Counted from the first letter of the stretch, positions 23,421-35,395 are shown. The stretch: DNA of 64,000 nucleotides from Agriotes lineatus (GCA_940337035.1 OW679197.1:36028466-36092465); one strand, 5' to 3'. Program-made: numbers and translations. Notes: generated from the sequence alone by a model not told the origin.

Positions 23421-25429
23421 AAATTAAATCTGTATCCAATAATTGTCATGAGTTTCTAGCTATTGCTTAGTGTATGTTTGGCTGTCTAGCCGCATTTTTA
23501 ATTTTTGTGCGGGGTTTGGAAACCCTTGAAGCTAGGAAAAATTAAATTGTGTGAGATTGCCTTTTAGGGTTATGCATGTGATCTCCTAGAGTTTTCGCTA
23601 CCTGTGGATAAGAATTCCCTTAATATTATCAAGGTTTTCGCTCAGTCAAAAGGAATGGTGTCTGAAATTGCTGAAATTAATCTAGTCATGCTAGGATATG
23701 ACATTATTCCTATGCAATATCTCACTTCTGGCCATATTTCAACTTCGGTAGCTTATCTGTCTCTCGCTTCTGGACGTTGTCATCGATTTTGTATAATTCC
23801 AGGCCTCTTAGTACCTGGCACTGCAAATTTCTCCTCATGTAACACCTGGAGAACCAATTTTTAGGCAGTTCTGTGCCTTTCTAATATTTTACCTGCTTCC
23901 GAAGCTGGCTCATGTGGCTTTTTCCTCGTGCGAATTGCAAAGCGATAACATACTGGAGAAAAGCCTGCCCCACCCGACTTTGCAGATTTCTTTGGGCGGC
24001 TTGTCCGCCATAACCAAAAGATCGAAACTCTCCGTAGGGCTTCGGGATTTGCAATTTCCTCCCAGGTACATTCTTTGTGTTACACTGGCGTGTTCTGGTC
24101 GTTTTCCACCACAAGTAAACTCATAACTGTGAAATACCATTACATACATTGTAAAGCGTTTTTAGCTACGGTTTGCGTTGTTAAATTTCTGGCCGCTGCT
24201 AAAGAAAAATCCCGAAATCTGCCGCGCCAATGTGTTCACTAAGAACTGTAGGAATTAGCTTAGTTATTTTATTATGCTTTAAACTGGCAGCACTGCCAAC
24301 AGTTTTTCGCTGCAATCACGTAACGAAATACACATTCCGCCACGTTTTGTTTACGATAAATATTTATGCAAGGGATTAGTGGAGCGAATTAAAAACCCTT
24401 CGTAATCGATTAAGCACACGACTTAAAGTGTGCAACAAACCTTGAAGCGTATAGGCCTATTCGTGCGGGTTTTTGAGTTCTAGCCCAAATATACCTCTAT
24501 GCGAATTGTGGCTCCCGTTATCCGCTTTCGCTGATTTTTATTACTCATGACAACTGGGTTACATGTGCTCGTGTACATTATTTTGAGGAAAACTGTACAG
24601 TTTATGGTCTTCAGTTTATTTATATTTCATTTCACAAATAGAACTGCGTACATATATCAACACTCTTACTTTCACAACAATTAAGACTAAGATAAGAACT
24701 CAAATAAAACCTCGAAACTTCCATTAGGAACATAAGCTCCGAATAGATTAAAACAAATTGAATCGTGGGCTTATCCCTTTCATAATTTGTGTAATGGAAT
24801 TCATATGAGTGTAGCATTTCGCAGTTTGGCTTTAACCCTCTCGAAGATTATGCAGCGTTATGTATACAGTCTAACTAAACGATTAGGTTACATCAATTTC
24901 TGGCTTTTTTTATTTGTTGTTTTATGAAACAGCTATGTGGTTTAGGGATTTATACCAACACTTGTAGGTTTTCCGGTTTGAACCGCCTCGAACCAGTGGC
25001 GCTTTCGAACAACCCACAGCAATACTGCTCAGGAACTAGCTGGAAAACTTTGCTACAACACGAGATAATTCCTGGACCATCTTGTTGTGACTTTGTAAGA
25101 CAATACTGAAATATTTTTGTTTTTGTGTACAGAAATTCCCCGTGTAACAACCTCTTTTCTCTTCAACATTTTCCGCTTTTCCATTATGACTTCATCTTCA
25201 GTTGGTGTTTCTTTGTTTTGCTTTAATCTTATCTAGCGGAGGTTCCTTTTGTCAAAGGTTTTTCAGTATTTTATAGACGACTTTTCTATTCTCTTTGTAG
25301 CTATAGTTTATCTTATTACTAACATTTTCGCGTGTTTTCGACTTTGCTCCTTTTGCCTCTCCCTTTGCTTGTTCTCTCTTCAATTAGTATTTTTTGTATT
25401 TTCCGAAGCTAAATACTCTTTCCATGCTT
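23421..25429. other. Unassigned DNA
   Basis: Three overlapping frames at 23881-24149 are mutual shadows in a slightly GC-richer patch. Nothing here shows a family motif. The T/C-rich stretch at 25140-25429 may extend the LINE fragment that follows. Confidence 0.45.
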
Positions 25430-25620
25430 CTTTTTCTTCCACTCTTTTTGTTTTATTTCGGGCGTCCTCCTGATCTCCTACCCTCCAATCCATGTCCATC
25501 CACAGCATTCTTGTGATGTTTATAACACACACTCTATGGAATATGCCCAATATCCTTCTGACCTTTCAGCTGCTTTATCTGATTTTTTAAGTGCTCTTGA
25601 TATTCCTTTTTCATCTTCTC
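25430..25620 (-). mobile_element. LINE ORF2 C-terminal fragment
   Basis: The minus strand reads DIGHIP, a frameshift, then GLEGRRSGGRPK, matching the LGHxxRM...GRRxxGRPRxRW region at the end of RTE/CR1-like ORF2. Stops follow at once. The antisense frame at 25711-25917 upstream on the same strand is basic and could be linker sequence from the same copy, but that is unproven. Confidence 0.5.
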
Positions 25621-25989
25621 CAGTAGTTATTAGCTTCTGATTTTGGTTTTTGCTCCTTTTTGTTGCTTTCGCTTGTCGTAATTAATTGTGATTTTTAGTA
25701 CTTCTCTTTACTAATTATGTCTTCTTTCGTATATTTCTGGGTCTTTGTGTTTGCTCGTATTACTATTAGCCAATCTCTTTCTCCATCTTCTTGTTGCTGC
25801 AGCTCTTCGTAAAATGGCCGCTGTTGCGCTCTCGTCGGATCGGTAAACAATCAAAAATATGTTAACCTTTGCGGTTTGTATGGATTTCAATTTTACCACC
25901 ATCATCTTTTCATTCACTTACCTTCAGTCCATTATTTTTGGAATTCTTGTTGGATGTATTGACACATCACTCCAATTCCTTGTCCGTTT

Positions 25990-26640
25990 TTCTTAATTCA
26001 ATTCAATTCAAATAGATTTATTTCCCATTTTTTGTACATGCTTCTTATAATATTCTTAAATTAACTTTTTTTAAGTATTTACATACAAAGTAGGAAGTTG
26101 CCACACTAGACTAATATATAATGTAGTCTGTATTGTGGCAACTTTCTTTTAGGTTTTAATGAAATTACGACAGGAAACTAAACAACAAAACAAAAAAAAA
26201 ACAAAACAACTTAAATATTTGGATGAATTTATTGAATTTATTTGAATCGATTTATAGAGGATGTGTATTTTTGATTAAAAATGTTTAGTTATATTATTAG
26301 ATTTGGAGTACATACTTGTTAGGTTGAATTCTGTATGAAGGATGAAGAAAAACATTATCGTTGATAAAATATTTTTTAATAGTGGTAAATTTTTTGAAAT
26401 ATAGATTTTAGAGTTCAGCTTGAAATTTTTAAAATTTAGTTATCGAAGGGATTTGTTTTGGAAGTGAGTTAAACATTTTTGGTCCTAAATAAGTTATGGA
26501 TTTTTGACTAATCGTTTTTTTTTAATGTTAAGTTTATCATTACTAATACTTGCTGTATACATGATTTGTATAATTTATATCTGCAATATGTATTTGCAAT
26601 ATATATGGAGTTCTAATCTTTATAATTCCTAACACTTCTA
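25990..26640 (-). mobile_element. 5'-truncated jockey-like LINE, 3' end
   Basis: On the minus strand a C-terminal reading with frameshifts contains YLGPKMFNSLPKQIP (rc of about 26505-26455), matching the G-x-KxWNSLPxxI block that ends jockey/CR1-type ORF2. It is followed by a 3' UTR and ends in AATAAATCTATTTGAATTG with repeated AATTC units at 25993-26025. Everything upstream of the last part of ORF2 is missing, as expected from 5' truncation during target-primed reverse transcription. The 3' UTR holds a hairpin at 26095-26144. Confidence 0.65.
26095..26144. repeat. Stem-loop in the jockey-like 3' UTR
   Basis: AAGTTGCCACA (26095-26105) pairs with TGTGGCAACTT (26134-26144), and TAGACTA with TAGTCT just inside. 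In a LINE 3' UTR such a stem could be the structure recognised by the reverse transcriptase. That role is an inference. Confidence 0.75.
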
Positions 26641-27880
26641 TATCCCAATATCCCCCCTTTCCATTTCCTTGCTTAACTTCTTTCATTTGCCGTTTAGGTA
26701 TCTCACATTCGATGTGTTATTTGTACCCCTTTTAATTGCTTTCTTTCACTTTCCTCTTTTCTCCTTAAAAATATTGAAATTATTAGAAGATGCTATGAAA
26801 TTCTGTAAATTATTATGAAATATTATTAAAATATTAAATTATCCCACACAGTTGAATGTTTGGTTATGTGCTCTATTTTATGTATTCTTAGCCCGGTATA
26901 GTAACTAAATCTAGTTAACTAAATCACCAAAAACTAGCTCAGTTAATAAATAATTTCAACTTGACAGTCTAATTCTCAATCAAAATTAAGATCAAATATG
27001 TAGATTTCCTTTAACTAACTTGTACATCATTCACAGTTTACCAAATATTTTACTTCAAAAGACCTGATGGACACTTTTTCTTCTTTTATGTCAGGTAATT
27101 GTTTATTGGTCGTAATGCAATAGCTTTCTGGTTATAAAACATATCAATCCAACAGATCTTTGTTAATTTCCACGGACGAACCTCCCCCTATCTATGATCT
27201 AATGATCCATACACATCGACCATGATACTACCAGCATCTAGCTATTCATCTCCAACTTATTCATAGCAATGGTTGTTTTCAAATAATGACCAACACTCCA
27301 ATATATCTCTGCTGCATTCTTCTGAATACTTAATACTTAATTTCTTCATATAGCAAATTTCTGCATATTTTATTTTCAATAAATTATAAAAAAATCTGAC
27401 TTGTTATTGTTATATATTACTATGATATGATCTTTACTGTGTATTATTTAGCTAAATAAATAAATGTAATAAAATAAATGCCTCTTATCTCATGTGTCGG
27501 ATCTCTACATGAACTAATTCAAATACATTTGCTATCAATTTCTGTATTTGGGTCCTTTTATAATAATTTTAAAGACTAAAAACTTCGAATAATACGCATT
27601 TAACTACTGGAATCTTTTCTATGCCGAAATGATAGCTCATGGGAACTCAAGTAGTAATTATGGCGTTCCAACCTAACAAATTGTGCCAAACAAATTCGTC
27701 TTTCTTCAAGAAAAAGTTCAGTTCTACGTCATTACACGTTTCCTTGATGACAACAAAAGCGTAAGTAAATAAACGCCACAAAACAAAACACTTAAGAGAC
27801 ACTCTTGCCGAAAGTTGATATAAAATAGACGCCACTTCACAATCTTAAAAATAATGTTTTCTAGAATAACTTCGTGATCT
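26641..27880. other. Unassigned AT-rich DNA
   Basis: No motif, repeat or credible frame seen. Confidence 0.5.
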
Positions 27881-28250
27881 GCTATGCTGCTCCTGCGATA
27901 GATAATAGGGCTCCAAAAAAACCTGCAGTAAATCCCACGTCAGTCTATGCCCCCGCGCGGATGAACACGGCTGCAACGGTACACACACATCTCGCCTGGC
28001 CGACGCTGGACCTATCTCGGCTGCTACTCTGCACCAATCCGTCTTTTGCCCCGTCCTAGGGCTCCAAACTACTGCAGGACAACCCGCTGCGTCGTTCACA
28101 CTCGCCTCAGACTTCAATTACGCTGCCTGCTCCTCCAAAACTTCTTCGGAAACCACCAACTACTGTTCGGCCAACTTCGAAGCACTGTTTTACCTGGGCG
28201 GAAACACTAAACTTCCACAGTTTACACAAGACACTCCCAATAAATTATAC
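27880..28250. other. GC-rich patch of unknown nature
   Basis: Sharply GC-richer than its surroundings. AGGGCTCCAAA...CTGCAG occurs twice (27908-27928 and 28060-28076). The 90-codon minus frame is probably a by-product of composition. Sharp edges suggest inserted DNA, perhaps a retroelement terminal segment, but no diagnostic ends were found. Confidence 0.35.
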
Positions 28251-28990
28251 TACTTTTATTGAAAACTGATTGATAATTTTAGTTTTAATTGGAGAAGCTA
28301 AACAGAACACAGCCACCAAGCTTGGCTTCCTCTCCCCAATTGTTTACAGATTTTATTGTTATCATGGCAATCCAAAGCCTACTCTGATTACATTTGTTCA
28401 CTGCAAAGCTAATATTATTTCAATACAGTTTTTAACAAAATTATTGTCACATCCATTGCAATATTGTACAAAGATGAAGTTACAAATCACCACATTTAAG
28501 AACATTTTTAGATAGCATTTGACATTCATGAAATGTTATTAATTGCAGCAATAATTATGGAGGCTTAAAATAGTGTTCATAGCAATATCCACTTGTCTCC
28601 TAGCACCCCCTTAGTTAGTAAAAATACATTTACAAATTTACTTTCAATAATTCACATTATCCAATTTCAACAAATATAATTTTAAAACTTGGATACGATT
28701 TCTTATATCAAAGTCTCTTATGTAAGTAAACTTGTATCATTATTTATCATTTCATTCTAAATAAAGTGTCAATCATTATTTTTATTCTTCCATTGTTACT
28801 GTGACAGCAGATGTATAAGTACAGAATATTTAAAATATGTATAGATTAAAGGTAAAGATCTAAAATTCAACATAATTAAATCTAATAACAAAATTAAGCA
28901 TGATTCTTAACCAATTTTGGCAATAGTATTTATATAAGGAAATCATTCTACATTAGTCCGTTTGAATTCAATTAGAAACATATTTCCTAA
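28251..28990. other. Unassigned AT-rich DNA
   Basis: Nothing recognised. Confidence 0.5.
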
Positions 28991-29950
28991 ATCATGAAAT
29001 TTGAAGCACTTAGTCATACCCAAAAAAATCCATTGAGCCATCGCTTCAGGTTCAGAATCTTCCAGCTATTAGGTATGGCTGATTTGAATAAAAAGCTCAT
29101 TAGCGATTGAACATGCATGCAAAAAACCAAAAGCAGCGTAACGTTAAGAAAGGAAACCAACAGCATTAATTATTTGCAGCGTGGGGCGATGTTTATGGTG
29201 TTTTCAATCAATTCTAGCTTTTTATCCGTTGTTTGAGTTTGGTGGCTATCTAATATGGAATGCCTTAAAGTCTAACACCGATAGCTATAATTAATTTCTC
29301 ATACCAGCACACTAGCTTAGCTATTTATGAATTTTCAGTTCAGTCTACAAGACGATTACACTTTCAGTCAGCGGTGCTGACCACCTCGACTACAACCCTT
29401 TATTTAGAAACAGTCTATATGGACTTTTGTAAGCGTGCTTCCGGGGATAATAATGCTTTAATTGCCTGGAGCACCGGAAATTAATTAGTGTTTATTGCTA
29501 TCAAGCCTAATAAAATTTGCATTCCGCAGAACGTACGGGTGCGTGGTGTGAAGAAAACAATCGGCTGTTTAGCGCCCGCATTGCTTTCCATTCGGAAGTC
29601 CGGGAGATATTAATATCCGCACCATAAAAGCTCCGGCCCGTAAATTAGCAATTGCAGGCGTCGGTGCATATAAGAACGTCATAAACGTAATTTGAATGCA
29701 AACGAGGTTGCCACTTTTTGAGCTGTTTCAAAAACCATCAAGTTATTCATGTAAAACTTTCCTGGGATTCCGTCGGTTGTCGGCGCCGAATTCGATCAAG
29801 CAGAATTGCATTGCAAATTTGCTTTATTGCGTTTATGTCCATAGCTGCAGCTAAGCAACAGTGCTGCGAGCTATGTGAAGTGGATCGCGAAAATGATTTC
29901 GCGGCGCTTTTATCAGGCACGTACTGGTGGTTTTTATGAGACCCAGAGAC
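28990..29950. other. Unique island with homeodomain-like words
   Basis: Complex single-copy-looking DNA with words such as CATAAA, TTTATG, TTAATTA and GATATTAAT (29290-29840). This resembles insect developmental enhancers, which is an inference from word content only. The frames at 29718-29939 (+) and 29747-29974 (-) overlap and have no family resemblance. Confidence 0.35.
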
Positions 29951-30524
29951 CAAATTGAAGGTTTCCCAATCCATCTGCGATCTACAAGTACACAGTTGTT
30001 AACATATACAATTATACAAACCTGAGAATAAATCATCCGTTATTGCTTTGCGGCAGAAATAGTTACACAAATAATATTTTAAAGAATAAGGACTAAAAAG
30101 AGAAAAGGCTCAGTCTCCGTAACACGCCAGTAAATGAGAATTCTTAATTTCCTAAAAGTTATTTAGAAAATAAATAATGAAAAATCAAGAAGAGAAAACC
30201 AAGAAGTTATAAAAGTAGATTAGAAACTTAAAACTTAAACAAAAAAAGTCAAATGAAAAGATTTATAACCATGCCAAACATATTTCCTTATTTGCTTTTC
30301 TGCTTCTCCATATATTCCACTTCAAAACCTTTCAATGTATCCTTACACTGTATGTACCTACATGCCTGGATTTAAATTTAACGCAAAGTATGTCTACACG
30401 TACCGATGCTGTAGACTCACAACTGCCGTGTTTGGGGGTGCCTGTGTTTAATTTCTGTAACCACTTGTTGTGATGCTGTATGTTGCAGTGTAATATTTCC
30501 CATTTGTTAACTTGTTATTATTAC
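29951..30524. other. Unassigned DNA
   Basis: A-rich then mixed sequence, nothing recognised. Confidence 0.5.
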
Positions 30525-30666
30525 CTGAGAAGCAAGAAAATGGAGATATATTTTAGGAGGACGAGATATATATCATTCGACTCAGCTTGAAGAGTAGATT
30601 CCAAAAATATATAGAAACCGGAAATCGGATTTCTTTTCCGAGGTCGACTTCCGGTCAATTTTTTTT
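30525..30666 (+). repeat. 142-bp direct repeat, copy 1
   Basis: Identical to 31005-31146 over 142 bases. It starts CTGAGAAGCAAGAAAATGG and ends with ACCGGAAATCGG...TTCCGGTCAA, whose ACCGGAA and TTCCGGT words form a stem. Confidence 0.95.
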
Positions 30667-31004
30667 TAACTTTTAACTTTTTCCTTTATAGCTCCTGCAG
30701 TTTTTGAGATATTTAGCTCAAATTTGGAATACAGGTTACGCTGCAGGGCTTACATCATTGAGCATATCAAATGGTTGTGAGAATCTACAGGGAGATATTT
30801 TTTCAGGGGTCATGCTTCCTTTTCTCCCCCTGAACTTTTTTGCGGTGCGCCGCTGTTAGATTCTAAAATACAAATTGAGTTTTCTGTTTTGTTTAGAATC
30901 TTTTTGTTCTCTTACAGTTTTTTCGTATCTGCAACCGTTAACGAGAAAAAAAGTATAAAAACGATTTTCTGTAATTTGCTAGACGAAATTTAAATTTTTA
31001 AAAA

Positions 31005-31146
31005 CTGAGAAGCAAGAAAATGGAGATATATTTTAGGAGGACGAGATATATATCATTCGACTCAGCTTGAAGAGTAGATTCCAAAAATATATAGAAACCG
31101 GAAATCGGATTTCTTTTCCGAGGTCGACTTCCGGTCAATTTTTTTT
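31005..31146 (+). repeat. 142-bp direct repeat, copy 2
   Basis: Exact copy of 30525-30666, offset by 480 bp. Complete identity in otherwise decaying DNA indicates a recent event or an assembly duplication. The 338 bp between the copies is not repeated. Confidence 0.95.
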
Positions 31147-31327
31147 CATCTCGTGTTAAATTCTTAATGTCCAATTATTGGCTCCCCTAATTATTTTAGA
31201 GCTAAAGTGTAAATACATTTTTTGTAGAGAAAAAAATACTGCATCTATTCATACTGTTGCTAACCATTTTTCATTTTCCATAACCGAAGGAATGCAAAAA
31301 ATAAAACTAGCATTTTATTATTATTAA

Positions 31328-31358
31328 CTGAGAAGCAAGAAAATGGAGATATATTTTA
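31328..31358 (+). repeat. Third, partial copy of the repeat start
   Basis: The first 31 bases of the repeat (CTGAGAAGCAAGAAAATGG onward) recur here, 323 bp after copy 2, then the match stops. A hairpin GATTCAC/GTGAATC follows at about 31374-31391. Confidence 0.9.
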
Positions 31359-31663
31359 AATGTTATCTATACGATTCACAAAAGTGAATCTTTGTCATTC
31401 TACGTGTAGTTAACCTACATGTTTTTTGTTGCGCGATGAGATAACATCGTCATACACTTGTAAGCTTTGGCTCTCGTCAGATTAAATTTAACAAAATTAC
31501 TTTCTCAATTATTAGTCTTTAATGGAAGCTCAAGCCATTTTTTAGTGAAAATAGAATAAGAATAGTCTCAATAACATACACATATTGGACTTTATAAATA
31601 TAACTCAAAACTCAAAAAATTAAAATCTATATAGATACATATATTCATGTACTCAACAATAAA

Positions 31664-32500
31664 TCAAAGCTGAATTCGAGTTTGGGAAGCTTGGAAACGC
31701 CTGTGCGGGTAGACTACCAAGTACCAATGCCGAGTCCTCAATCCGTGTTCGGATCTCTGGCAATACGCATCCTGGACAACGCTGCGTGCTTTATGGCGAA
31801 TTATAGAATTATAACTTAGTAGATCAAAAATTGTGTCAACAAAGTATAGGGCCTTTATGTGTTGATTTCCAAGCAATGAAAACACTTCTATGTGGGACTG
31901 TGACAATGATAAACACGGTAACTTACAAGTTGGTGCGGAAGTCCGAACTGCAGCAGGACGCAAATCTGCAGGTTGAACCATCGAGGTACTGCAAAGTGCT
32001 ATAATTTCGCCGAATGAGGCCGTATGATCCTTCCGTTTGCTGAACGGGGGCTTCGTCACCACGTAAGTAAACTACTTGCTCGATTATAGCGGTGATCAAA
32101 GCCCAAGATTCACCTGCTCTAAGAGTACCTATATTACGGCATTGTAATATTCCATGGGGCCGCTGTCCAAGTGTCAAGGCGACAGGGCAGGGTACCAGGT
32201 ATTCTTATTCGGAGTTTCAAATCGCTCCCCAGAGCTTTTACGTCGTCGAAGAGAGCCAGTCGCCTTACGGGGTTTAGATAACGGTTATAATGGTCGAGTT
32301 TCGAAACCGAAGAATCGGTTTGGCTTGGAAAAGTGGTTTTAACAGGACATTATGCCACCGAATTAATCGGCTTGGCTGGAAACGCAGGTTCAGGAGAGCT
32401 TTTCAGAAGGTGTCAGTGCTTAAGCACCGCTTGGAGCTTAAGGCTGGAGAAACGCTGGACTCAACTGTATTTTATGGTTGTAAAATCATTAGTAAGTACG
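31664..32500 (-). other. Region downstream of the minus-strand LINE RT, unrecognised frames
   Basis: Two overlapping minus frames (132 codons at 31664-32062 and 84 codons at 31923-32177) lie where the C-terminal part of the LINE at 32510-33600 would be. I do not recognise their sequence. The region is GC-richer than the AT-rich neighbours and may be the rest of that element in decayed form, or a separate insertion. Confidence 0.35.
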
Positions 32501-32509
32501 TTTACTGTT

Positions 32510-33600
32510 TCCTCCATGTTGTGTAGCTAGTGCCCAGTCATCAACATATCCAAATGTTTGTTTTTCTCATTAATAGAATGTCGGCAATGTAGTATATGCT
32601 AAATAGCAGAGGGGCTAGGACTGAGACTTGGGGTACTCCGTTCTTCAGTTCTATTTGTCTACTTCTAACGTTGTCCATAATTACATAGAATGTTCTATTG
32701 CTCAGCATTACATCTAGTTATTGTGCAAGTCTTCGACACGGTATAATGCGAAGGAATTTGCAAAATTATCCCCTATCTCCAGACGGTGTCCAACGCTCCC
32801 ATTAGGTCAATAAACACGACTGATGTTTTTAGATTTCGTTGGAAAGACTTGTACAGTAGAGTTTCCGTTTGGGCGGAAACCGGCTTGTTATGGTTGTATC
32901 AGTTGCAGTATTTTGTTGGTTGATTCTGTTGTAGATTGTTTGTTTACCAACTTCAGTTTGGAACTTACAATTTGTAGCATCGTAAAACTAGGTTGTTTCT
33001 TGACAGGAGATGGCACTTGTTGGTTGTTGTAGTAAGATGTAACGGGGTTGGTCTGGCTTCACCAACCCTTACAGACGTCTCCCGTTACAAATGAAGATAC
33101 TTCGAGTGTTTAAAGTATATTGGTTTTAAAATTATAATTCAAAGCTTATATACAATTAATGTGGACCGTGTTTTTAACTTACTATTAAAAATTACGATCG
33201 TATGCACTTAAGACAGAGTAAGTGATGTCTTTGTTTACAAACACTTAATTGGCAGGCTTCACTAGTTCTTGTAACCTAATTACGTGCACTGTTGTATTTA
33301 CACAATTTCAGTTCATTTTACACTTTTTTGCTAAATCCATGTTCAACCAAAAGTTTGAATAAGACAATTCTCTCAAACAGTTTAGAAGTTATGCTGAGCA
33401 AGGCAATCGAGCGATAACTTCGGGGTCTGTAGGTCGGTTTGCCCGGCGTCAATATAGTTATGAAGCTATGACTTTTGACTTTTTAAGTGGGTGCGAATGT
33501 GACCAGTGTGCAGTACATTAGTAAAGAGCTTTGTAAGCCATATTTTACCATATTCGGAAAACAATTTCGGAAATAATCCTTCTTGGGACCTTTTAATTAC
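32510..33600 (-). mobile_element. Jockey/CR1-like LINE reverse transcriptase remnant
   Basis: Read from 33600 down, the RT blocks appear in order. WLTKLFTNVLHTGHIRTHLK leads in, then SYRSIALLSITSKLFERIVL (about 33430-33360). After an interruption comes QAGFRPNGNSTVQVF (about 32900-32850), VFIDLMGALDTVW (about 32820-32780, first catalytic Asp), LSNRTFYVIMD (about 32705-32675) and NGVPQVSVLAPLLFSIY (about 32645-32595). A DDWALAT-like YxDD position lies near 32530. This would have copied the element's RNA into DNA at the target site. Frameshifts and stops make it dead. The NGVPQGSVLAPLLF wording fits CR1/jockey-type rather than the RTE-type copies elsewhere in the window. Confidence 0.8.
33038..33345. 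mobile_element. About 300-bp insertion within the LINE, hairpin at one end
   Basis: The LINE RT reading stops on both sides of this stretch, so it was inserted into it. Its left end is TGTAACGGG...CCCGTTACA (33038-33089), with an inner hairpin GGGTTGGT/ACCAACCC. TGT...ACA ends recall LTRs, but I found no matching right end or target duplication, so the type is open. The right limit is set only by where RT motifs resume. Confidence 0.4.
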
Positions 33601-34330
33601 AATGTGGTTGCTTCAATCTCTTCTATCTGGTCAAATCCTTTTCCTTTCATGATCATTTTGGTTTTTGGAAAAATCCAGAAATGACGGTTCCAAATCACGT
33701 GGTAATTTTTGTACGATAAAAACAGTGAGATGAAGAGCGGTGTGTGACAAGAGGCGTTATCGTGGTGTAACACAAAACAATTTGCCCACTTATCTGTTTT
33801 CTTTTGGGGGCACATCATTTTGAAAACGTACTAGTAAACCCTTATAGTATTCACAGTTCAGAACATTACCTTCAATGCACGAACTCTCGCAGAAAAATTC
33901 CTTCAAAATCAAACAATTAATGTTGTATTTCGATTGGCATGCTTTTTTTTTTGGGCGAGATGAGTTGAGAGTTTTACATCGTGAACTCTGAATCTTGGTC
34001 TCAAGACCATAAGTAAAAATTGGGATTTGAGACCACATGGCAACGCAATCTCAATGAAATGATCAGACGCTTCTGCTTTTGATCGGGTGACAAAATGCGC
34101 GGAACAGATTTTACACACACTCGCTTCATTTTTAAATCTTAAGTTAAAAGTTGCTATACTGAATCCAATGAGATGTGAAGATCATCAGTTATTTCTTGAA
34201 TGGTCAGTCACCTCTTTGATTTCACTCACTTTATCAATGTCTTAGTGTGTGCTTGAAGTTAAAGTTTGTTCAAATCGTTCCTCTTTTCCTTTTTCCTTTT
34301 TGAAATCGATCAAACCACTTCTACACAGTC
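33597..34330 (-). pseudogene. mariner transposase pseudogene
   Basis: Minus-strand pieces in three frames make a mariner-family DD34D transposase. KWFDRFQKGKRK and IQEITDDLHISLDSV (34310-34150) are the helix-turn-helix DNA-binding part. VPRILSPDQKQKRL (about 34100) is the WVPHxLTxxQ linker. GLETKIQSS...NSSRPKKKA (33995-33945) follows the first catalytic Asp, and AEYYKGVL-like NCEYYKGLLVRF lies near 33860-33820. HHDNASCHT (about 33755) holds the second Asp, and MKGKGFDQIEEIEATT closes it. The PPYSPDLAPCDF block with the third Asp is deleted: the reading runs from NYHVIW to FWIFPK. Frameshifts and the loss of the catalytic Asp make it inactive. Its 5' part is cut off by the LINE at 34331. Confidence 0.88.
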
Positions 34331-34960
34331 TTCTTCTTCTCCTTCTTAATTAGTAGACTTAGAGCATGTTTATTTCCACGAATTCTTTCACCGTTTTGTC
34401 CGCCTTCCTGGCGACCTATTACCTTTTGGTCTGCAACTTCTTTCTGCTATCCTATCGTCTGCCACCCTACTGATATGGTCATTCCAATAATTACGCCTTC
34501 GCAATATCCAACTTTTAATGTCTTGAATATTGCACTACCTTCTTATTTCTTCATTTCTAGTGTGATCTCGTCTGCCTATTTGTGTTATTTTTGGTAAAAC
34601 TTGCATTTCCTTTGTTTCTAGCATTTATCGTGTCTTAATGGTATTAAGTCTTTACAACGTTAGCCATTAGGTATAGATCTTACGACTGCTTTGTAAATTT
34701 TCTACTTTTGATTCCTTTCAGAAGAATTTGTTGTAGTACTATATAGTATAGTTTCGACATGGGGAAATTGTTGCCGTTTTGTTTAGATGTTGTATCCCTT
34801 ATCTTGCTAATATCCTGTTACTTATAGACACTTTCTTGATAAACTAATGTCAATGGTTCATGTGTTTCTTTTGAACTTTTCCAAGATTGAAACAAAATGT
34901 CATTTTATGGGGAGGATTTCATATTTCTAATTCCCTCCTGCTGTTATTTAGCCCCATTTT
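34331..34960 (-). mobile_element. 3' end of an RTE/CR1-like LINE, abutting mariner
   Basis: Read from 34960 down, the C-terminal ORF2 region contains SKLYYIVLQQILLKG (thumb), then TRNEEIRRQCNIQDIKSWIL and RRNYWNDHISRVADDRI, then GNRSPGRR, in changing frames. It ends in a GAAGGAGAAGAAGAAG tail at 34346-34331. The TRNExIRxxCNxxDIxxWxxxRRxxWNDHI wording is characteristic of a widespread insect endonuclease-RT LINE. The A-rich tail directly meets mariner coding sequence, so the 5'-truncated LINE probably inserted into the mariner copy. Confidence 0.8.
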
Positions 34961-35149
34961 GAGCAAATCTGACTTAAATATTAATTATACAATTACAATA
35001 TTTATTCGATACATTCACAACCGTGGCTTCATTCACCATATTATTTGACTACAGCTCGTATATTGAATAAGTAGAAGACATAAAACTTGGCGTCATGTAA
35101 TAACCTTAATGGAGTGATAAATATGTAGACATTTTAGGAAATTTTGGAA

Positions 35150-35395
35150 GTGATGTTTGGACTCTGAACTAGAAAGAATGAAGACGTATAGAGAGTATCG
35201 AGACAGCACAAATGAAAATCCGAAGAACATTGGCAATAACAAAGTTACAAAAAAACATAAAAACGAAGACTACCCAAGGTCTCAGTTACAACAATGAGCT
35301 GAAGATGGGAAGATTGGGGAAACGTTGGGTGTTGGACGTTGGATCAACTTTGAGCAGAACTTTTGAAATGATCTGATGGTGATGACGTCAAAATA
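35150..35395 (+). mobile_element. LINE ORF2 C-terminal fragment, plus strand
   Basis: The plus strand reads DVWTLN, then RRIESIETAQMKIRRTLA and LSYNNELKMGRLGKRW. This matches the ESWTLT...RIxxAEMxFLRR...Lxxxx block after the RT thumb. It lies in the opposite orientation to the LINE end just left of it. It stops shortly before the assembly gap. Confidence 0.65.

Noticed and set aside
23881..24149. Three overlapping frames as a small gene
   Set aside because: They overlap on both strands, and none shows a domain or start context.
31664..32062. 132-codon minus-strand frame as a possible gene
   Set aside because: Not recognisable, overlaps another frame on the same strand, and lies next to decayed LINE sequence; listed only as unassigned.
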